Shown here piece by piece: positions 1 through 11,519 of a stretch of DNA of 64,000 nucleotides. Numbering within the stretch: position 1 is the first letter of the stretch; each line of letters starts with the position of its first letter. The notes below the pieces were generated by a model that was given only the letters and a program-made list of their open reading frames with translations, was not told where the DNA came from and did no database searches. The DNA comes from Skeletonema tropicum. Its lineage: Eukaryota; Bacillariophyta; Thalassiosirophyceae; Thalassiosirales; Thalassiosiraceae. The position numbers and the translations under genes were made by a program. The DNA lies in contig CM074131.1 in NCBI GenBank assembly GCA_037178625.1, forward strand, positions 3,844,001 to 3,908,000, written 5' to 3'.

Positions 1-56
1 AAGTTCATCAAATCATACTATACTCTTCGATTCTGTGAATACCAGATACCAGAGAT

Positions 57-3000
57 ATGGACATCTTCTCTTTGATCCCGTCCAACTCGAACGATTCCCA
101 AGACGATGATGGCAACAACGACACATCATCCACAAGCGGCCATTCGTCTCGACATTCCGATGAGCCAGTCGACAATAACAACATCTACGATAATGATTAC
201 CTGACACCGCGCTCAGAATCATCTCTCGCTACACCACGATCACTCTTCTCAACGCCCCCACGAAGTCCACCCCGTCCAACAAGTAACGTTGATACCAGGA
301 TTCGAATGAGGCGCTATAAGCTATCTCTTTCGCCTGGAACGACGCCAACTTCCTCTCCTAGAAAGTCAGATTATTCATCTGATGCTGGTACCCCCTCGAC
401 ATCATCGGCCACAACATCATCACCAGTTGGCGTCGCTCTCTTTCATGATCGACATCAAGCTCATACTGGTGACTCGTCATCCTTTGCCACTCCCCCTCAT
501 TCACCACATTCCACTCATACTTCTTCACCAACAAAATTCGAGTTGGATGGACTTTCACCATTGCAACAACGCCTTGCACGTGCACGTACCAAACGTGAAC
601 GAATCATGGAAGAGCGTGCCCAAACTATTGACATGAAGATGAGAATCAAGGAATTGGAAGCCACCAAACGCAAAGAAGGTGCCACATTGGAGAAGGTTAT
701 CAAAGCTAGGACGGAGGATTCTATTCTTCAAGCAAAGGAGCGACGGGATCAGCTTGAGGTTGATAAGCAACTCCAAATGTTGAGTCTTCGGGTGAAGCAG
801 GAGAAGGCCATTCAACGCAGGGAGGGTGTTACCATGGAACGGATTGAGAAGGCACGCACTGAAGACTCCATTCTTCAAGCAAAAGAACGTAGAGATCATC
901 AATTATCGCAACGAGTTCAAACTTTTGAGGCCAACATGGAAGCAAAATCGAAAGAGGCATCTCAACGTGTGGAGTCATATTTGTTGCAGAAGCAACAACG
1001 TGCCTGTCGCAAGGAGCAGAAGGAGCGAGCAGAGCAGAGGAGGAAGTTACTTTGGTATGAACGGAGAGCAAAGTTGTTGAAGTCATTAGATGGCAAGTTT
1101 GAACAGGCGACACGACGCTCCAATAAGATTACCAATGAGAAGGCCATCAAGGCCAAGGAGGAGTTGGCACGGGCTAAAGAGGTGGCTAGGAAGGTCAGGG
1201 CTGCGCGGGTGATCCAAGAGATTGCACGAGATGTGTTTGGTTTTAAGAAGTGCGATAATGTCGATATTGAGTTGAGTCAACATGAAGCTGCGGCGAGGCT
1301 GCAGAAATGGGTTGCATGGAGAGCTGCTATTTGTCAGCGGCGACTCGTCGAGTCATTTGGCGCAAGCGATGCTGCGTCAACGGCAACAAATAATGTGGTG
1401 GATGATTTATTGCAACTATTCCATGTGCAATCAAAAGATGGGAAGCAATCGAACCGTTGCTTGTCCTTCGAAGAGCTCACTTTACAAATGAGGCGACCCG
1501 ACAGTTCAACAAATAGCAGCAGCAATTATTGAGTGTCTCCTTCCCATCATTGACGTTCACTTTGCACCGCCATCAAAATCATCAAGCAAATGTGTGGACG
1601 GGAGATTACTATTGACGCTGCTCTTGATCGCTGTTCATCCATTTGATGTGCTTGGTGACGACTTTGATTGTGAAGATGGGGATCGATGTGCACGTGGCAC
1701 GAAGCAACTCGCCAGTTCTGCAGCTGCGTTGTTGCAATCGCTGTCGTCTACTCAACTCACCTACTACTTTTCACTTGCGGCTGATGATTTGATGAAGATT
1801 AGAGAATTATACCTCAAGGTAAGCAGCTGTAGAAAATTTTAAAACGCTCACATCGACATCTTTTCGATGTGATTTTGTTGAGTGACATTGTCCTCTCATT
1901 ATCTCTGTCTCTCTATCTCTTCAAAGTCCTCGACTCTCTTCAATTGGTGGAAGCAGATGGACCTCGAGGAGCTCATCGCTGGCCTCTCCACGCAGCTGCA
2001 GCAGAGCTGGGTTGTATACATTACCTCAACTGAAACGCTTCAATATTTGACTGATTTGACTGGGATCGACTACACCTCTGAGTCGAACTCCAGCATTCAA
2101 GATGATCCACTGATGCAACTCAGACTTCGCCACAAGGCGTCGCAATCTGGCTCTAGGTCGCACATTAAACGTATTCGCCTGAGTCTCAACAAAATAATTG
2201 GCTCATGATGAAGGTAGGGAAGTCGTGAGGGAGGCGAAGATTCTTGCCAACAATGAAATTGCGGAGACAAATGCATTAGACTTGTTGAAGCAGGAGGTAG
2301 ACGAAATGAATGCTGGATTCGCACCTGGAGACGTTAGCGGAGCATATTGAATCGATTATGACTCCATACATTGACGCCAAACGATGATGTTGCTCAGGAC
2401 ACAACTGGAGATTCAGGAAGCTCTACTGTTTTGCCTCAGGAGATTGCATCCAATATAGCTCTTATCCATAGAGTGCTGGTCACTGATCCAGCTGATTTTG
2501 ATAAACTCTCTTGGGTTGGAGTGGATTCTCAATCATCAGAGATATCACCAGATCAGTTCATGTCTACCTTTTCGTGTCAGACAGATTCAGAGGACATTAG
2601 CCCCGCCGACCTACCAATGCGTATTGCAATGAATATGAAGCTTGCATTCTTCTCTGGCATAGCTCAAGAAATGTCAACAGAGAATTACGTTCCAGTTCAA
2701 TGCCTGTTGAAGGAGTTACACGACAAAATGCGGGCGCTGTTACCAAATCGTCAAGATTTGCACTCAAACATTAATGATGATGACATTGGCCACGCTTCCT
2801 TGCACATCGGATGTGATTCGAGTTTTGATTCGTTCTGGGTATTTGCTAGCAAATTATTTGGAGGCACCCTCCCGTGCCGAAAGCACACGTGAACTACTCA
2901 CTTGTCTAGAGGCGTTCAATAGCCGCCTTCCGTGACAGTGATAATGCACACCGCTCCTAATCCCGTATGAAATTGAGACTGAATATTTGTTTGCAGTTGC

Positions 3001-3988
3001 ATCAATTGGATTCGTCCTTCAAAAAGCGGAGCTGTGTCAAATAGATGTCTCAAATTTCAAGTTCGCAAAGCTGGCTCCATACATCCATGAAGTAGGTCAT
3101 GAGTATGAACGAAGTCACTTCAAGAAGACCTACGGGGATTACGGTACTAAACCAATCAATGAACTTCAGCAGATGCTACCTTCAACGCACACATGGGTCA
3201 AGAATACTGTGGGGCTCTTTGAAAGCGCGGACAATGTAACAATGCAATCTAATTTGGAACGAAAGATGGACTTTATTAAGGGGCGTGGCTTTGTCGATGG
3301 AATCCTGTTCACTAAGAGTGAGCTCGCCCTTCCATGAGCTATTTAGTCTCGATATTGATGGCATAAACAACATTCGAAGTGAAGCACGGACGCTGTGTAA
3401 TTGCATCGGCTCTCAACCTTCATGCATGCAATGTAATTGGCTCGTCAATACTGAACACTGAGCTCGAAGTTGAGGGGAAGAATGAATTGGCGTCTGTTTT
3501 AAGGAAGAAGCACTTCAACAGAGATGATCTTGAATCCGAAGTTATTACTGCTTTTACTTCCTTCACGGCAACTCTAGCTGACAGAAGCCTGAGTGAAGAA
3601 GAATGCAACATTCTCAAGAATCATGCTCTGGCTGTATTACGTGGCAGGCGATCCTGTCTTGAAGCTTCTAGACAATCGAATTAGGACTTACTTTCGATTC
3701 GCATGCCGCTGGGCACCTGATACCAAGTCATCGGGAGGGATATCTGCGCCAATTGAGAGATGAAGACTGGAAGAAAGATTGTTAGAGGAGACGATGACTC
3801 CGTTGCTCACGGCGTTGTATCATCAAAGGCTGAGTTCTCTGTTGCTGCAAACAAAGAAGCAAAGCGATTGGGTTTTGCATTCCGTTAGCTCAGATTTGAT
3901 TGCAGCTGGCAATCAAGCAAGACTTATCATATCATTGGTGTGCTCTAATTATGACAAGGACATACTCGGCCGTACTGCTGATGGCTGA
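57..3988 (+). pseudogene. Tcp11-family protein, frame-disrupted
   Basis: The first frame (57-1532, 491 aa) has a Ser/Thr/Pro-rich low-complexity head, a long charged coiled coil with two copies of an 'ARTEDSILQAKERRD' motif, and an 'LSFEELTLQMRRP' segment that resembles the start of the Tcp11 domain. The homology then shifts frame near 1500 ('IAAAIIECLLP'), crosses an apparent intron at 1819-1926 (GTAAGC...AAG, 108 bp) and continues to 2208. Further frames carry typical Tcp11 blocks: 'LLKELHDKMRALLPNRQDLH' (2371-2892), 'LAPYIHEVGHEYERSHF' (2960-3337) and 'DPVLKLLDNRI' (about 3640). At least four frame changes separate them. Tcp11 proteins are found across eukaryotes and act in signalling or stress responses; no specific function is claimed. 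It is either a decaying gene or a gene with consensus indels. I am fairly sure of the family and unsure whether it is expressed. Confidence 0.65.
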
Positions 3989-4068
3989 ACTACAGGGGAG
4001 ATAAATTATAGGGAATTGTATACATATAATTCTTATCCGCATCTCATTGCCTCCATCAATCAATCACT

Positions 4069-5221
4069 CTAGCTGCTCTCATCAGCCTTTGCTTTGGGCC
4101 AAGAGCTCGGCGGAAGACCCCATTGAAGCAACAATTGAAGGGGTGTCAATTCAACATCATCGTCTCCATCAATTCTCGGTGCCATTGTATAATCACGCGT
4201 AATAGATTCCCCTGCCTCAATGTCCCTCGTTGCAACAAGTAACACCTCATTATCAATGGATACCAGCTTACTGTTTGCATTTGATGAATGTGCCAAATGT
4301 TCGTGGATTGGAACAATCACATGAGACAGGTTGGTTTCATCACCATTCAGCTGAAGTGTCGTTGCCCTTGCCAAAACTCTATCCAAAGTATCACCGACAT
4401 CCCAACACCGCTTATCTCTCTTTGTGCCCTTGTTTGTTCGTTCAGTGGACTCCAAAACCAATCCTTCGAGTGCATCTCTCATGCTTCTGTAGGTGAACCC
4501 CCTTTGAGTCAATGCTGCTCGTGCTTCCTGCTCAGTGCACTTTGTCAAAAACTCCAAACCAAACGAAGCTTTCATCAATGCAGGATGACACTGGCATCCT
4601 AAACTTTGCATAAATATTGTGATCGTTGTCAGAACCTGTAGTTAGCAATGTCCCCACAACGTCTCCAGCAATATCGGGTCCCAAGTCATCTGCACTTCCC
4701 CATCCCCCAGTTTTCCAGGATTGAATCCATGCCTGTTTAATCTGCATCGAATCAACATCATTCGTGCCTACATCCTCTTCGGTTGGGTGCAGCGCAGCCA
4801 AAGTTACAGCAGTCAATTCAGTCGCCCATGTAATATTTCTCGCTGACGCAACCGCATCAATAATACGCGGTGACATATCTGTCGATGCTAGAATAAGATT
4901 ACGTGGAACACGTGCCAGAACCTCCAATGCTTTGATACCGCTGCAATCAGCGGCAACTTGTACACCTCCCTTCCCACGCTCGTCTGGTGTGATTTCGCTT
5001 AGCTCAATCTTTTCGTTTATTGTGATGCTATCGACAATACTGTTGACGGTTGCACTTACACTTGTTGGCGAATTTTCAGAGTGTAAGAGAGTCTGACCGC
5101 ATCGACGCGATAGTGTTGGTGTGACGCCGAATGCATCTACAGTTGGTTGGATGAACATGTGGAGCGATGCGGCTGCAATAGCCGCTGTCAAGATGGCCGA
5201 TCTCGAGAGGTAAGAAGACAT
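4069..5221 (-). CDS. Plastid-targeted SET-domain protein (Rubisco LSMT/SETD3-like), one frame break
   Basis: The start at 5221 gives a hydrophobic signal peptide followed by 'VDAFGV', which resembles the plastid cleavage junction of diatom preproteins. The frame to 4532 (229 aa) covers the N-terminal half. The homology then shifts frame near 4600 and continues in 4611-4069. That part holds SET-like blocks: 'VIVPIHEHLAHSSNANS' where the NHS loop is expected, 'LVATRDIEAGESITRDYT' for the final strand and Tyr region, and 'LLLQWGLPP' like the post-SET end of Rubisco large-subunit methyltransferase relatives. The canonical Asn of NHS is not obvious, so activity is uncertain. By family it would methylate lysine or histidine on a plastid protein. 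It is convergent with the Tcp11-like gene, only about 80 bp away. Confidence 0.6.
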
Positions 5222-5785
5222 TATGATATGAATCTAACTGAAGCTGATGATGCTGTTAGTATGTAGCCAACTGATTGGTGTTGTACATACAATACTTATT
5301 AATGGTGAGCGTGATGGCTTTAACTCCTCTTATTTATGGAGTTGTATTGAAGATGGCAAGATCAAAAAGAATTCGACATGGTCATGCGTCAGCAAAGCAA
5401 GGCGCAAGGAGGGTAAATAATGAAAGTCGTGTTGCAAAAATCTCTATTGATTCCTACGCGAAAATATGCGTGTAATCTTCCAGATGGAACCGGGAGGTAT
5501 CCTTCGAAGGCGCCAGGCGACGTCGTACTTATTGCTCGGCTATCTGGCAAGAGTATCTTGTCATGTAATATCATGAAGGCGCGGCGAGTGAGGTTTCAGC
5601 TGATGATTCGATTGAAGGTAGGGCTTCAATGTCATTCTTCATTCAGAAGTAATATGCGGCTCTCTTCGCCTTTCATTCGCTTGAATCTTTCTACATAGTG
5701 TTGGCAAGCTGCGATTGCACACGATCACCCATGCAACATAATTTCATTTATTTGGTACCATATATGAAATTGTGATCTACTACTG
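5222..5785. other. Spacer upstream of the SET-domain gene
   Basis: This spacer lies between two minus-strand genes and should hold the SET gene promoter and the 3' end of the acidic-repeat gene. Open frames here (for example 5420-5698) are short, lack recognisable motifs and look like chance frames. Confidence 0.5.
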
Positions 5786-7364
5786 CTACTGCTCCTTATT
5801 ATCTCTGGATCCTACTGTCAGGTCACTATCTTCTTCAATATCCAAACTATCCATCTCTAACACATCAATATCTGATACAGAGACAATCTTACTCTCACCA
5901 TCATCGTCAGTAGCATCACCCCCCTCCCTATCTTCGGCTGCAATTTTCATTAGGATATCGTCAGACCAGTTACCTTCGGAAGTCTCATCAGCACCCATTT
6001 TCATTAGCATCTCTTCAAACTCGTCGCTGGCTGCGACCTGCTCGAATGACTCAATCGAAGTACCCTTACTTGTGTCCTCTTCCTCCTCGTCTAAGAAATT
6101 AGCATTGGGAGGAGCATTCATGATTGCTTCCGTCTCTTTCCTTTCGTCTTCCGCTTGCTCGATCAAATTTACAGTCTCATCCATAAACTCTTCAAAAGTC
6201 ATCGGAGATGTATCCTCCTCTTCTTCCATCTCCTCCTCATATTCTTCGTCGGCCAGCATCATACTGAGACGATATTCTTGGCCATCTTCTGATATTTCAT
6301 CCCACCATTCAACGCCAAACCCTCCATACAGAGAATTACCACTTGAAGGTTGAGGTTCATCATCGTCATTATCGTAAGGTGATAGTCTGGGATCCCAGAG
6401 CTGCGAGACCCCATTTATGCTAGTAGATGTAACCTCATCTTCGTCTGATTGTGACAGTGATGCGGATGGAACGCCTTCGCCCCACAAAGAATATATATTG
6501 GCAAAGTTCTTCTCGTCATTGATGATTTGTTGCTCTTCTTCATCATCATTACCAAACCTCTCCAGAACATCTGGTGGGGCACCCCAGAGTTGAGATATTG
6601 GATCAAGTCTCGTCTGATCATAAAGAGGCTCTGCATCAGCATTACCAGCATGCCTTCTTGGCGCCCCTTCTTTCTTTGTTTCTTTGTTTGTTGCATCGTA
6701 ATCCGATTGACTTCCTGGAGATGAACTCATGATCTCGGCAGTTTCCAGTAACTCGTTCTCAGCTTTCTCGATGAGTTCAAAGGCTTTTGAGGTGTACTCC
6801 TCGTAAGTCATCTTCGTAGCAACATCATCACTTGCGGCAGCGTCATCTTCATCCCATTCTTCATCAGCAAGCATTTGCGATAGACGATACTCTTTTCCAT
6901 CTTCTCCAGTCTCGTCAAACCATTCGAAGTTCAGAGGATCAAACAAATCATTGTCTTCGACATCTTCCTCAATAAATTCAAATCCGTCGTTAACGCCGTC
7001 AAAACTGCTGGTGGAGAGTGTCTCAAGATACGTCTTCGTCGGATTCTTCGTCGGATCCACTTTGTAATCTTCCATCTCCTGAATACTCTCTTCGAAGTTC
7101 GGTGTTTTCGGCCACTAATGTGTCCCATTGAATTTCATTAGTAGCCATCGAGGATAGATGGAAGCGCTAGGATCACTTGCCTCGTCGGCAGCAGCATCAA
7201 CTTTGTTGGTCAACCGTTACCGTCGAATCCATAACTACAGTCTCATCTGGAGTTACAAGCGACCCATCAGCCAATGTTAACACTTTGTTGGACTCCATTT
7301 CAGAAGACAATGTTTCGTTCTCTGTTTGCTCGTTTTGCTGCTGCATGTAGCTCGGAGCTTCCAT
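5786..7364 (-). CDS. Acidic twin-repeat protein of unknown function, 5' part frame-disrupted
   Basis: The main frame (5786-7075, 429 aa) is very rich in Asp and Glu. It contains two long imperfect repeats, each with a Trp-Phe/Trp-Asp-Glu core, then 'DGKEYRLSQMLADEEW' or 'DGQEYRLSMMLADEEY', then 'MTYEEYTSKAFELIEKAE' or 'MTFEEFMDETVNLIEQAE'. Short 'LWG' and 'SQLW' motifs recur between and around them. Upstream sequence encodes what looks like the true N-terminus, starting at 7364 ('MEAPSYMQQQNEQ'), but reaching the main frame needs about three shifts, through 'VDAAADEASDPSAS' and 'IQWDTLVAENTELR'. I do not recognise the family. Acidity and Trp-containing repeats suggest a binding or scaffold role, which is inference only. 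It is followed by the bestrophin gene on the same strand, with the acidic gene downstream. Confidence 0.55.
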
Positions 7365-7402
7365 TAGTTACGTTTCCGCTCACAGGAGATAAAAGGAACG
7401 AC

Positions 7403-9385
7403 TCATGCAACTATTTGGCCTCCTGATACTTCTATCAACTTCTTTTCTCGATCAAAGACACTCCCTTCTTCGGAAACACTATCCATCAATACCTCTCCAC
7501 GAGGCGTTAATACTGCAGTGCCATTGCGTTTCTCTCCAATTACCATGTTGGTGCCATTTGCAATGTTGGGGAGGTGTTCTTTCAGCATGTGCTCAAGCCT
7601 CTCTCGTTCTCTCTCTTCATCCCTTAACTTCTTCTCTCTCCTAGCTGCCTCTCTCTCCAGACGCTCTCTTTCCTCTTGCTCTTCCTTTTCCATCAACTCC
7701 TCGGTGGTGTATCCTCTCTGAGGCAAAATTGAATCGTAAAGCTCACCATCCTTCAAGCGCTGTCTACTCCAAGGTTGTTGTGCGAAACTGTTCATCCATC
7801 GAACTGAACCGGCGTTAGTCTCTGCAATTAAGGTATCAATCACCAATGGATCATCACCCTTCCCATAATTCTCGTTATCGTATGGATCCAAGAACTGCTT
7901 TGCGAGATCAAATAGCCCCTGATAAAACATCGTCAACAGTCCAGATCCCAAAATCCCAATATACCAAGCCATTCCAGTTGATAACGCCATGAAAGGATAC
8001 ATCCACAGCACCACATCCAGCAAAACCTGAACAATGTGTGCATATGCCAATGGCATGCGTCCTTGTAACTCGTCACCAATTGCACCATACTGCGCACGAA
8101 TAACATGACACTTCTCCATAAACTGCTGCTCAAATCCTGTGCCTCCCTCGAATATACCACTCTGTCTACCTTCCAAAAACAATCGAATGAGCCATATCAG
8201 CACGGCGTTATGACGTTGCGTTGCAGGCACCTCCGCATCCGACAATATCTCACGCTCCTTCGCAGTTAATATCCCCCGCTCGACTAGACGACGCATCCCC
8301 CTCGGCGTTAAGATTGGCCGATGCGATCGCGTAAACGACGCATACGTTAACAAGTTAAACACCCGAACATATCGTGACACCAACTCCAACGCCTGACGAC
8401 TCTGAGGAGTATACGTCGATGGCATATCCGGACTACTCGGCGTACTCCTCGTGGCATGCGCGGCCAATGTCAATCCCAAATCATTCAATCGTCCCTGCAA
8501 CCTACGACTATAATCATAACACTTCCTCCACAAACCATAACTCTGATTCAAAAAGAACGTGAGTGTAAACGTCGTCACACTCAACAATTGTCCCCACAAT
8601 ATCGAGAATCCCTGCAGCAGATCCTTCAAATTGGGATACAATTGATACAAAAGGACAACAAAAGTCGCCAATACCATATTCATCAATCCACTCTTCCAAG
8701 TTTCTGAAAAGACAGTTCCACGCCATTGCCTCCATATCCACTGACGTTTGGGGTTGAATTGCATCATGACGGGGTGACGAGCGGAGGTTCGGACACTTTC
8801 ATCGATGAGAGTGTCGAGTAATTTTTGGGTGGAGGCCTGTTCGATGATTGTCTCGGGTGTGGTGAGGACCATTTGTAGCGATGTGGATGAGGATGCGAAG
8901 GATTGAACCTTGCGGAGACGGTGTAATGATGTTGTTGATGTACCGTGATGGGGATAACGTGAGAAGTTGCTGCTTCTTCGAAAGCCAACACTATTGGCAG
9001 CACTGATACCATTGCCAGGAGAGGCTGTTAGCGTATCGTCATGCTTCTCTTGAAATGGTAACTTGCCTCTAATTCTTCCTATAAGTTGTTTGAGTGGACC
9101 TATTATTTTTCTTCTTTGCCTCATCCTCCATGACGATGTTGTTGATATCGTCTGTGCCGACACATCAGCAGATGATTGGAAACTCCCGAGCAGAGCTGTA
9201 GAAGACTTCATACCACGATAACAATTGTTGCCACCTCTATGGTGAAAATTTGGCTCTATTCTATCTATTGAATTGCTCGTCTTCGTTATTGGATTGTATT
9301 TGAATTGATGAGATGGCATCAACATTGCGTCTGAGATGCATATACAGTGTATGAGTATTGTAGCGGCGCATATTAATTTGAACAT
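7403..9385 (-). CDS. Bestrophin-like anion/bicarbonate channel
   Basis: This is an intact frame. The open frame runs upstream to an ATG at 9679 (758 aa), but the Met at 9385 is preferred because it begins a clear signal peptide ('MFKLICAATILIHCICI'). Mature-region hallmarks of bestrophins are visible: 'RQWRGTVFSETWKSG' before the first membrane segment, 'FFLNQSYGLWRKCYDYSRRL' after the second, and a C-terminal pair of membrane helices around 'LDVVLWMYPFMAL'. These are followed by 'FDLAKQFLDPYDNENYGKGD' and 'DTLIAETNAGSVRWM', matching the conserved acidic post-TM region. A charged Glu/Arg coiled coil and a tail follow. In algae, bestrophin-like proteins sit in thylakoid or plastid membranes and pass bicarbonate as part of carbon concentration. 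The signal peptide fits plastid entry; the location is inferred. Confidence 0.8.
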   Translation of the reverse strand: MFKLICAATILIHCICISDAMLMPSHQFKYNPITKTSNSIDRIEPNFHHRGGNNCYRGMKSSTALLGSFQSSADVSAQTISTTSSWRMRQRRKIIGPLKQLIGRIRGKLPFQEKHDDTLTASPGNGISAANSVGFRRSSNFSRYPHHGTSTTSLHRLRKVQSFASSSTSLQMVLTTPETIIEQASTQKLLDTLIDESVRTSARHPVMMQFNPKRQWIWRQWRGTVFSETWKSGLMNMVLATFVVLLYQLYPNLKDLLQGFSILWGQLLSVTTFTLTFFLNQSYGLWRKCYDYSRRLQGRLNDLGLTLAAHATRSTPSSPDMPSTYTPQSRQALELVSRYVRVFNLLTYASFTRSHRPILTPRGMRRLVERGILTAKEREILSDAEVPATQRHNAVLIWLIRLFLEGRQSGIFEGGTGFEQQFMEKCHVIRAQYGAIGDELQGRMPLAYAHIVQVLLDVVLWMYPFMALSTGMAWYIGILGSGLLTMFYQGLFDLAKQFLDPYDNENYGKGDDPLVIDTLIAETNAGSVRWMNSFAQQPWSRQRLKDGELYDSILPQRGYTTEELMEKEEQEERERLEREAARREKKLRDEERERERLEHMLKEHLPNIANGTNMVIGEKRNGTAVLTPRGEVLMDSVSEEGSVFDREKKLIEVSGGQIVA

Positions 9386-9679
9386 ATGTTGGCACTTATT
9401 GAGATAGCGGTATCGATGCAATATTTCTATAGCCTGACGATGCTTCAGGCATCGTATCAAGGCTCTATTGTTGATGGACACTTTTGACAGTTGTGGTGAA
9501 GCCGCAGCCACATGTTCCTCGCTGCACAATGATGTAAGGGAACATGATGTGTGTGACACGGATGATGATTCCATTGCTCGACAGCTACTTGCACAAAGAT
9601 CTGTAGCCAGCTTTCCCGAATATTGTTTTACCGTGTTGTAAGAGTGCTGTCGCCGTCGGTAGTTGATTGCGGCGCTCAA

Positions 9680-10057
9680 TCACCACCATGAATTGAAGAA
9701 TAATTTAAGTTGAATGATAAGCGGTGGATGGCTGGTGCTGGTGGATGGCGGTGGCTGTCTCGTCTTAGCTTGATCGATGATTTGATGCAAATCATCACTG
9801 ATCACTGATCCAGCGCGTGCGTCACAAAAGTGCTTTACATTTTTCTGAGGGAAGAGAAAAGATATTTCTTTGAATTGATTTCAACATAGGACTTACTTAG
9901 TAGAATGTGAAGGTCAGGAAATGCACACTATGTCTGTATCTACTACTGATGCACGTGCATCTAACTTGCCAGACATTGTGTGTGGTCCTCATAGAAGCTA
10001 TGTACGTGTCAATTGATTGACCCATCTTACTTCTGCTTCTGACCGACGACGGTAGGT
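9680..10057. other. Spacer upstream of the bestrophin-like gene
   Basis: No gene is seen. A stretch around 9845-9905 with 'AAAAGATATTTC' and 'TAGGACTTA' recurs in the same orientation at about 10790-10835, on the other side of the small hypothetical gene. Confidence 0.4.
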
Positions 10058-10640
10058 TTATTTAAGTGCAAGCGCGAAAGTAGGCCTGAAAGTCTTTGAC
10101 ATGCATTTGGATTGTCCATGCGAGTGAGGTAATAGCAGCAACTGAATTTGCATGTCTTTGTGCCGTCTCGTCGCGAGAGATGTAGTTGTCAACAACTGGT
10201 AGGACGTTGTCGTAAAACTCTGTCTTCGAATACCTTGCAAGGTTGTTTTCATCTAACACCCCTTGAAGATTTCCAAGGTAGGTTTAGGTTTCCAAATACA
10301 CCGCTAGTAAAAGCATCGATATCTTTCTTCCATGCATTAGCTACAGATTCACTTTCATCGTCTGAGATCTGATTGTCTTGTTTCAAGATCATTTGGACCC
10401 AGGCCTTCCAAGCATCGAGGCTGATAGATTCTGATTCTGCAGCCGAAGAGACTTTCGACTTCTTAGGCGTGTTCTTGTCATCGTCATCCCCATCGTCACC
10501 AGAGTTGCTCTGCTGCCGGTTATTGTCATGACCATTGTTTCCCTGGTCATTCTCCCTAACCCTCTTAGCCTTTCTAAAATCCGTAAGTTGTATTGATGCG
10601 GATGCTCATTGGATTCTTCGTTGTCAACGAAGGTTGGCAT
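10058..10640 (-). CDS. Hypothetical protein, two frame breaks
   Basis: A start at 10640 ('MPTFVDNEESNEHPHQYNLR') leads after a few codons into a different frame that reads through a Lys/Arg/Asp-rich linker ('GDDGDDDDKNTPKKSKVSS') and 'SLDAWKAWVQMILKQDNQ' to a stop near 10250. The final part is in a third frame ('NLARYSKTEFYDNVLPVVDN') ending at 10058. The combined product would be roughly 190 aa, mainly helical and charged. I do not recognise the family. The 'HQYNLR' string recalls linkers of retroelement polyproteins, but no protease, integrase or reverse transcriptase is nearby, so I do not claim that. Confidence 0.35.
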
Positions 10641-10917
10641 GTTTATGTATTATGAGCACAACTACGTGCATGCACTACAACATAACTTGGAACGTCATTG
10701 CCTCGCCTTGACTTTACTAAGAGCGACGGACGCTCGTCTGAGATGGCCAACTGATGAGGGAAAAGTATGCTCGAAAGAAAAAGAGAGAGGGGGAAAAGAT
10801 ATTTCATTGATGTGTTTGCACGTAGGACTTAGTACGATATTTTCCTCCCCCACATAATTCCTTTTCTAATTTCCTCCCCACATGCACAGATGAATAGACA
10901 AGGAATAGACACCAACC
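10641..10917. other. Divergent intergenic region
   Basis: It separates the minus-strand hypothetical from plus-strand coding sequence. It holds one copy of the short direct repeat also found at about 9845-9905. No further structure is seen. Confidence 0.3.
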
Positions 10918-11163
10918 ATGACATGGCTATCATTGGCAAGCGCTGAAATAATTCAGCGTGACGATCTAAACAACGATATCATCGATGTCCTTCGAGCTTT
11001 TGGCAGCGATGATGCCGATGCACCTGGTCCAGCTAATTTGAATCCTGATTGCATCTTCTACACTGATGATGATGAAAAGTACAAGTACATCACGATGCAA
11101 TTTCTTGTCTTCAAAACAGAATAGCAACCGAATTATTAGATGAAATTGATGCAGATCAAGCAA
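10918..11163 (+). CDS. Possible N-terminal coding segment, unidentified
   Basis: An ATG at 10918 opens 68 codons ('EIIQRDDLNNDIIDVLRAFG' and an acidic 'YTDDDEKYKY'), followed in another frame by 'ATELLDEIDADQANMFGRRF'. It may be the disrupted N-terminus of the glycosidase gene downstream or a separate small gene. Coding potential comes only from composition and frame length. Confidence 0.25.
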
Positions 11164-11519
11164 ATATGTTCGGTAGACGATTTCGCTTCAGTATCATCTC
11201 TCTTGAGAGCAGCAGATAATGACCATAAAGCAGACAAATCCGTGTCCAAGGAATCAGCTATTACGATTGGCACTCCACAGAAGAACTGTACAAATTCTAT
11301 CCACCACTGATGATTACATTTTCAAAACGAAAGGCATTACGGATACGTGCTCTAGTCGATTTTATATTGGAGTCAATCTCTCGTCCTCGGGTTGGTAGAT
11401 TCACAGCGGCAGCAACAGCAACATGTTCCTACACTTGTGGAACTAGTCGAGAAATTAGAGTTACATACTGCATCATCATCGCACTACAATGAATTCCACC
11501 CTGGATTCCATCATGCCAC

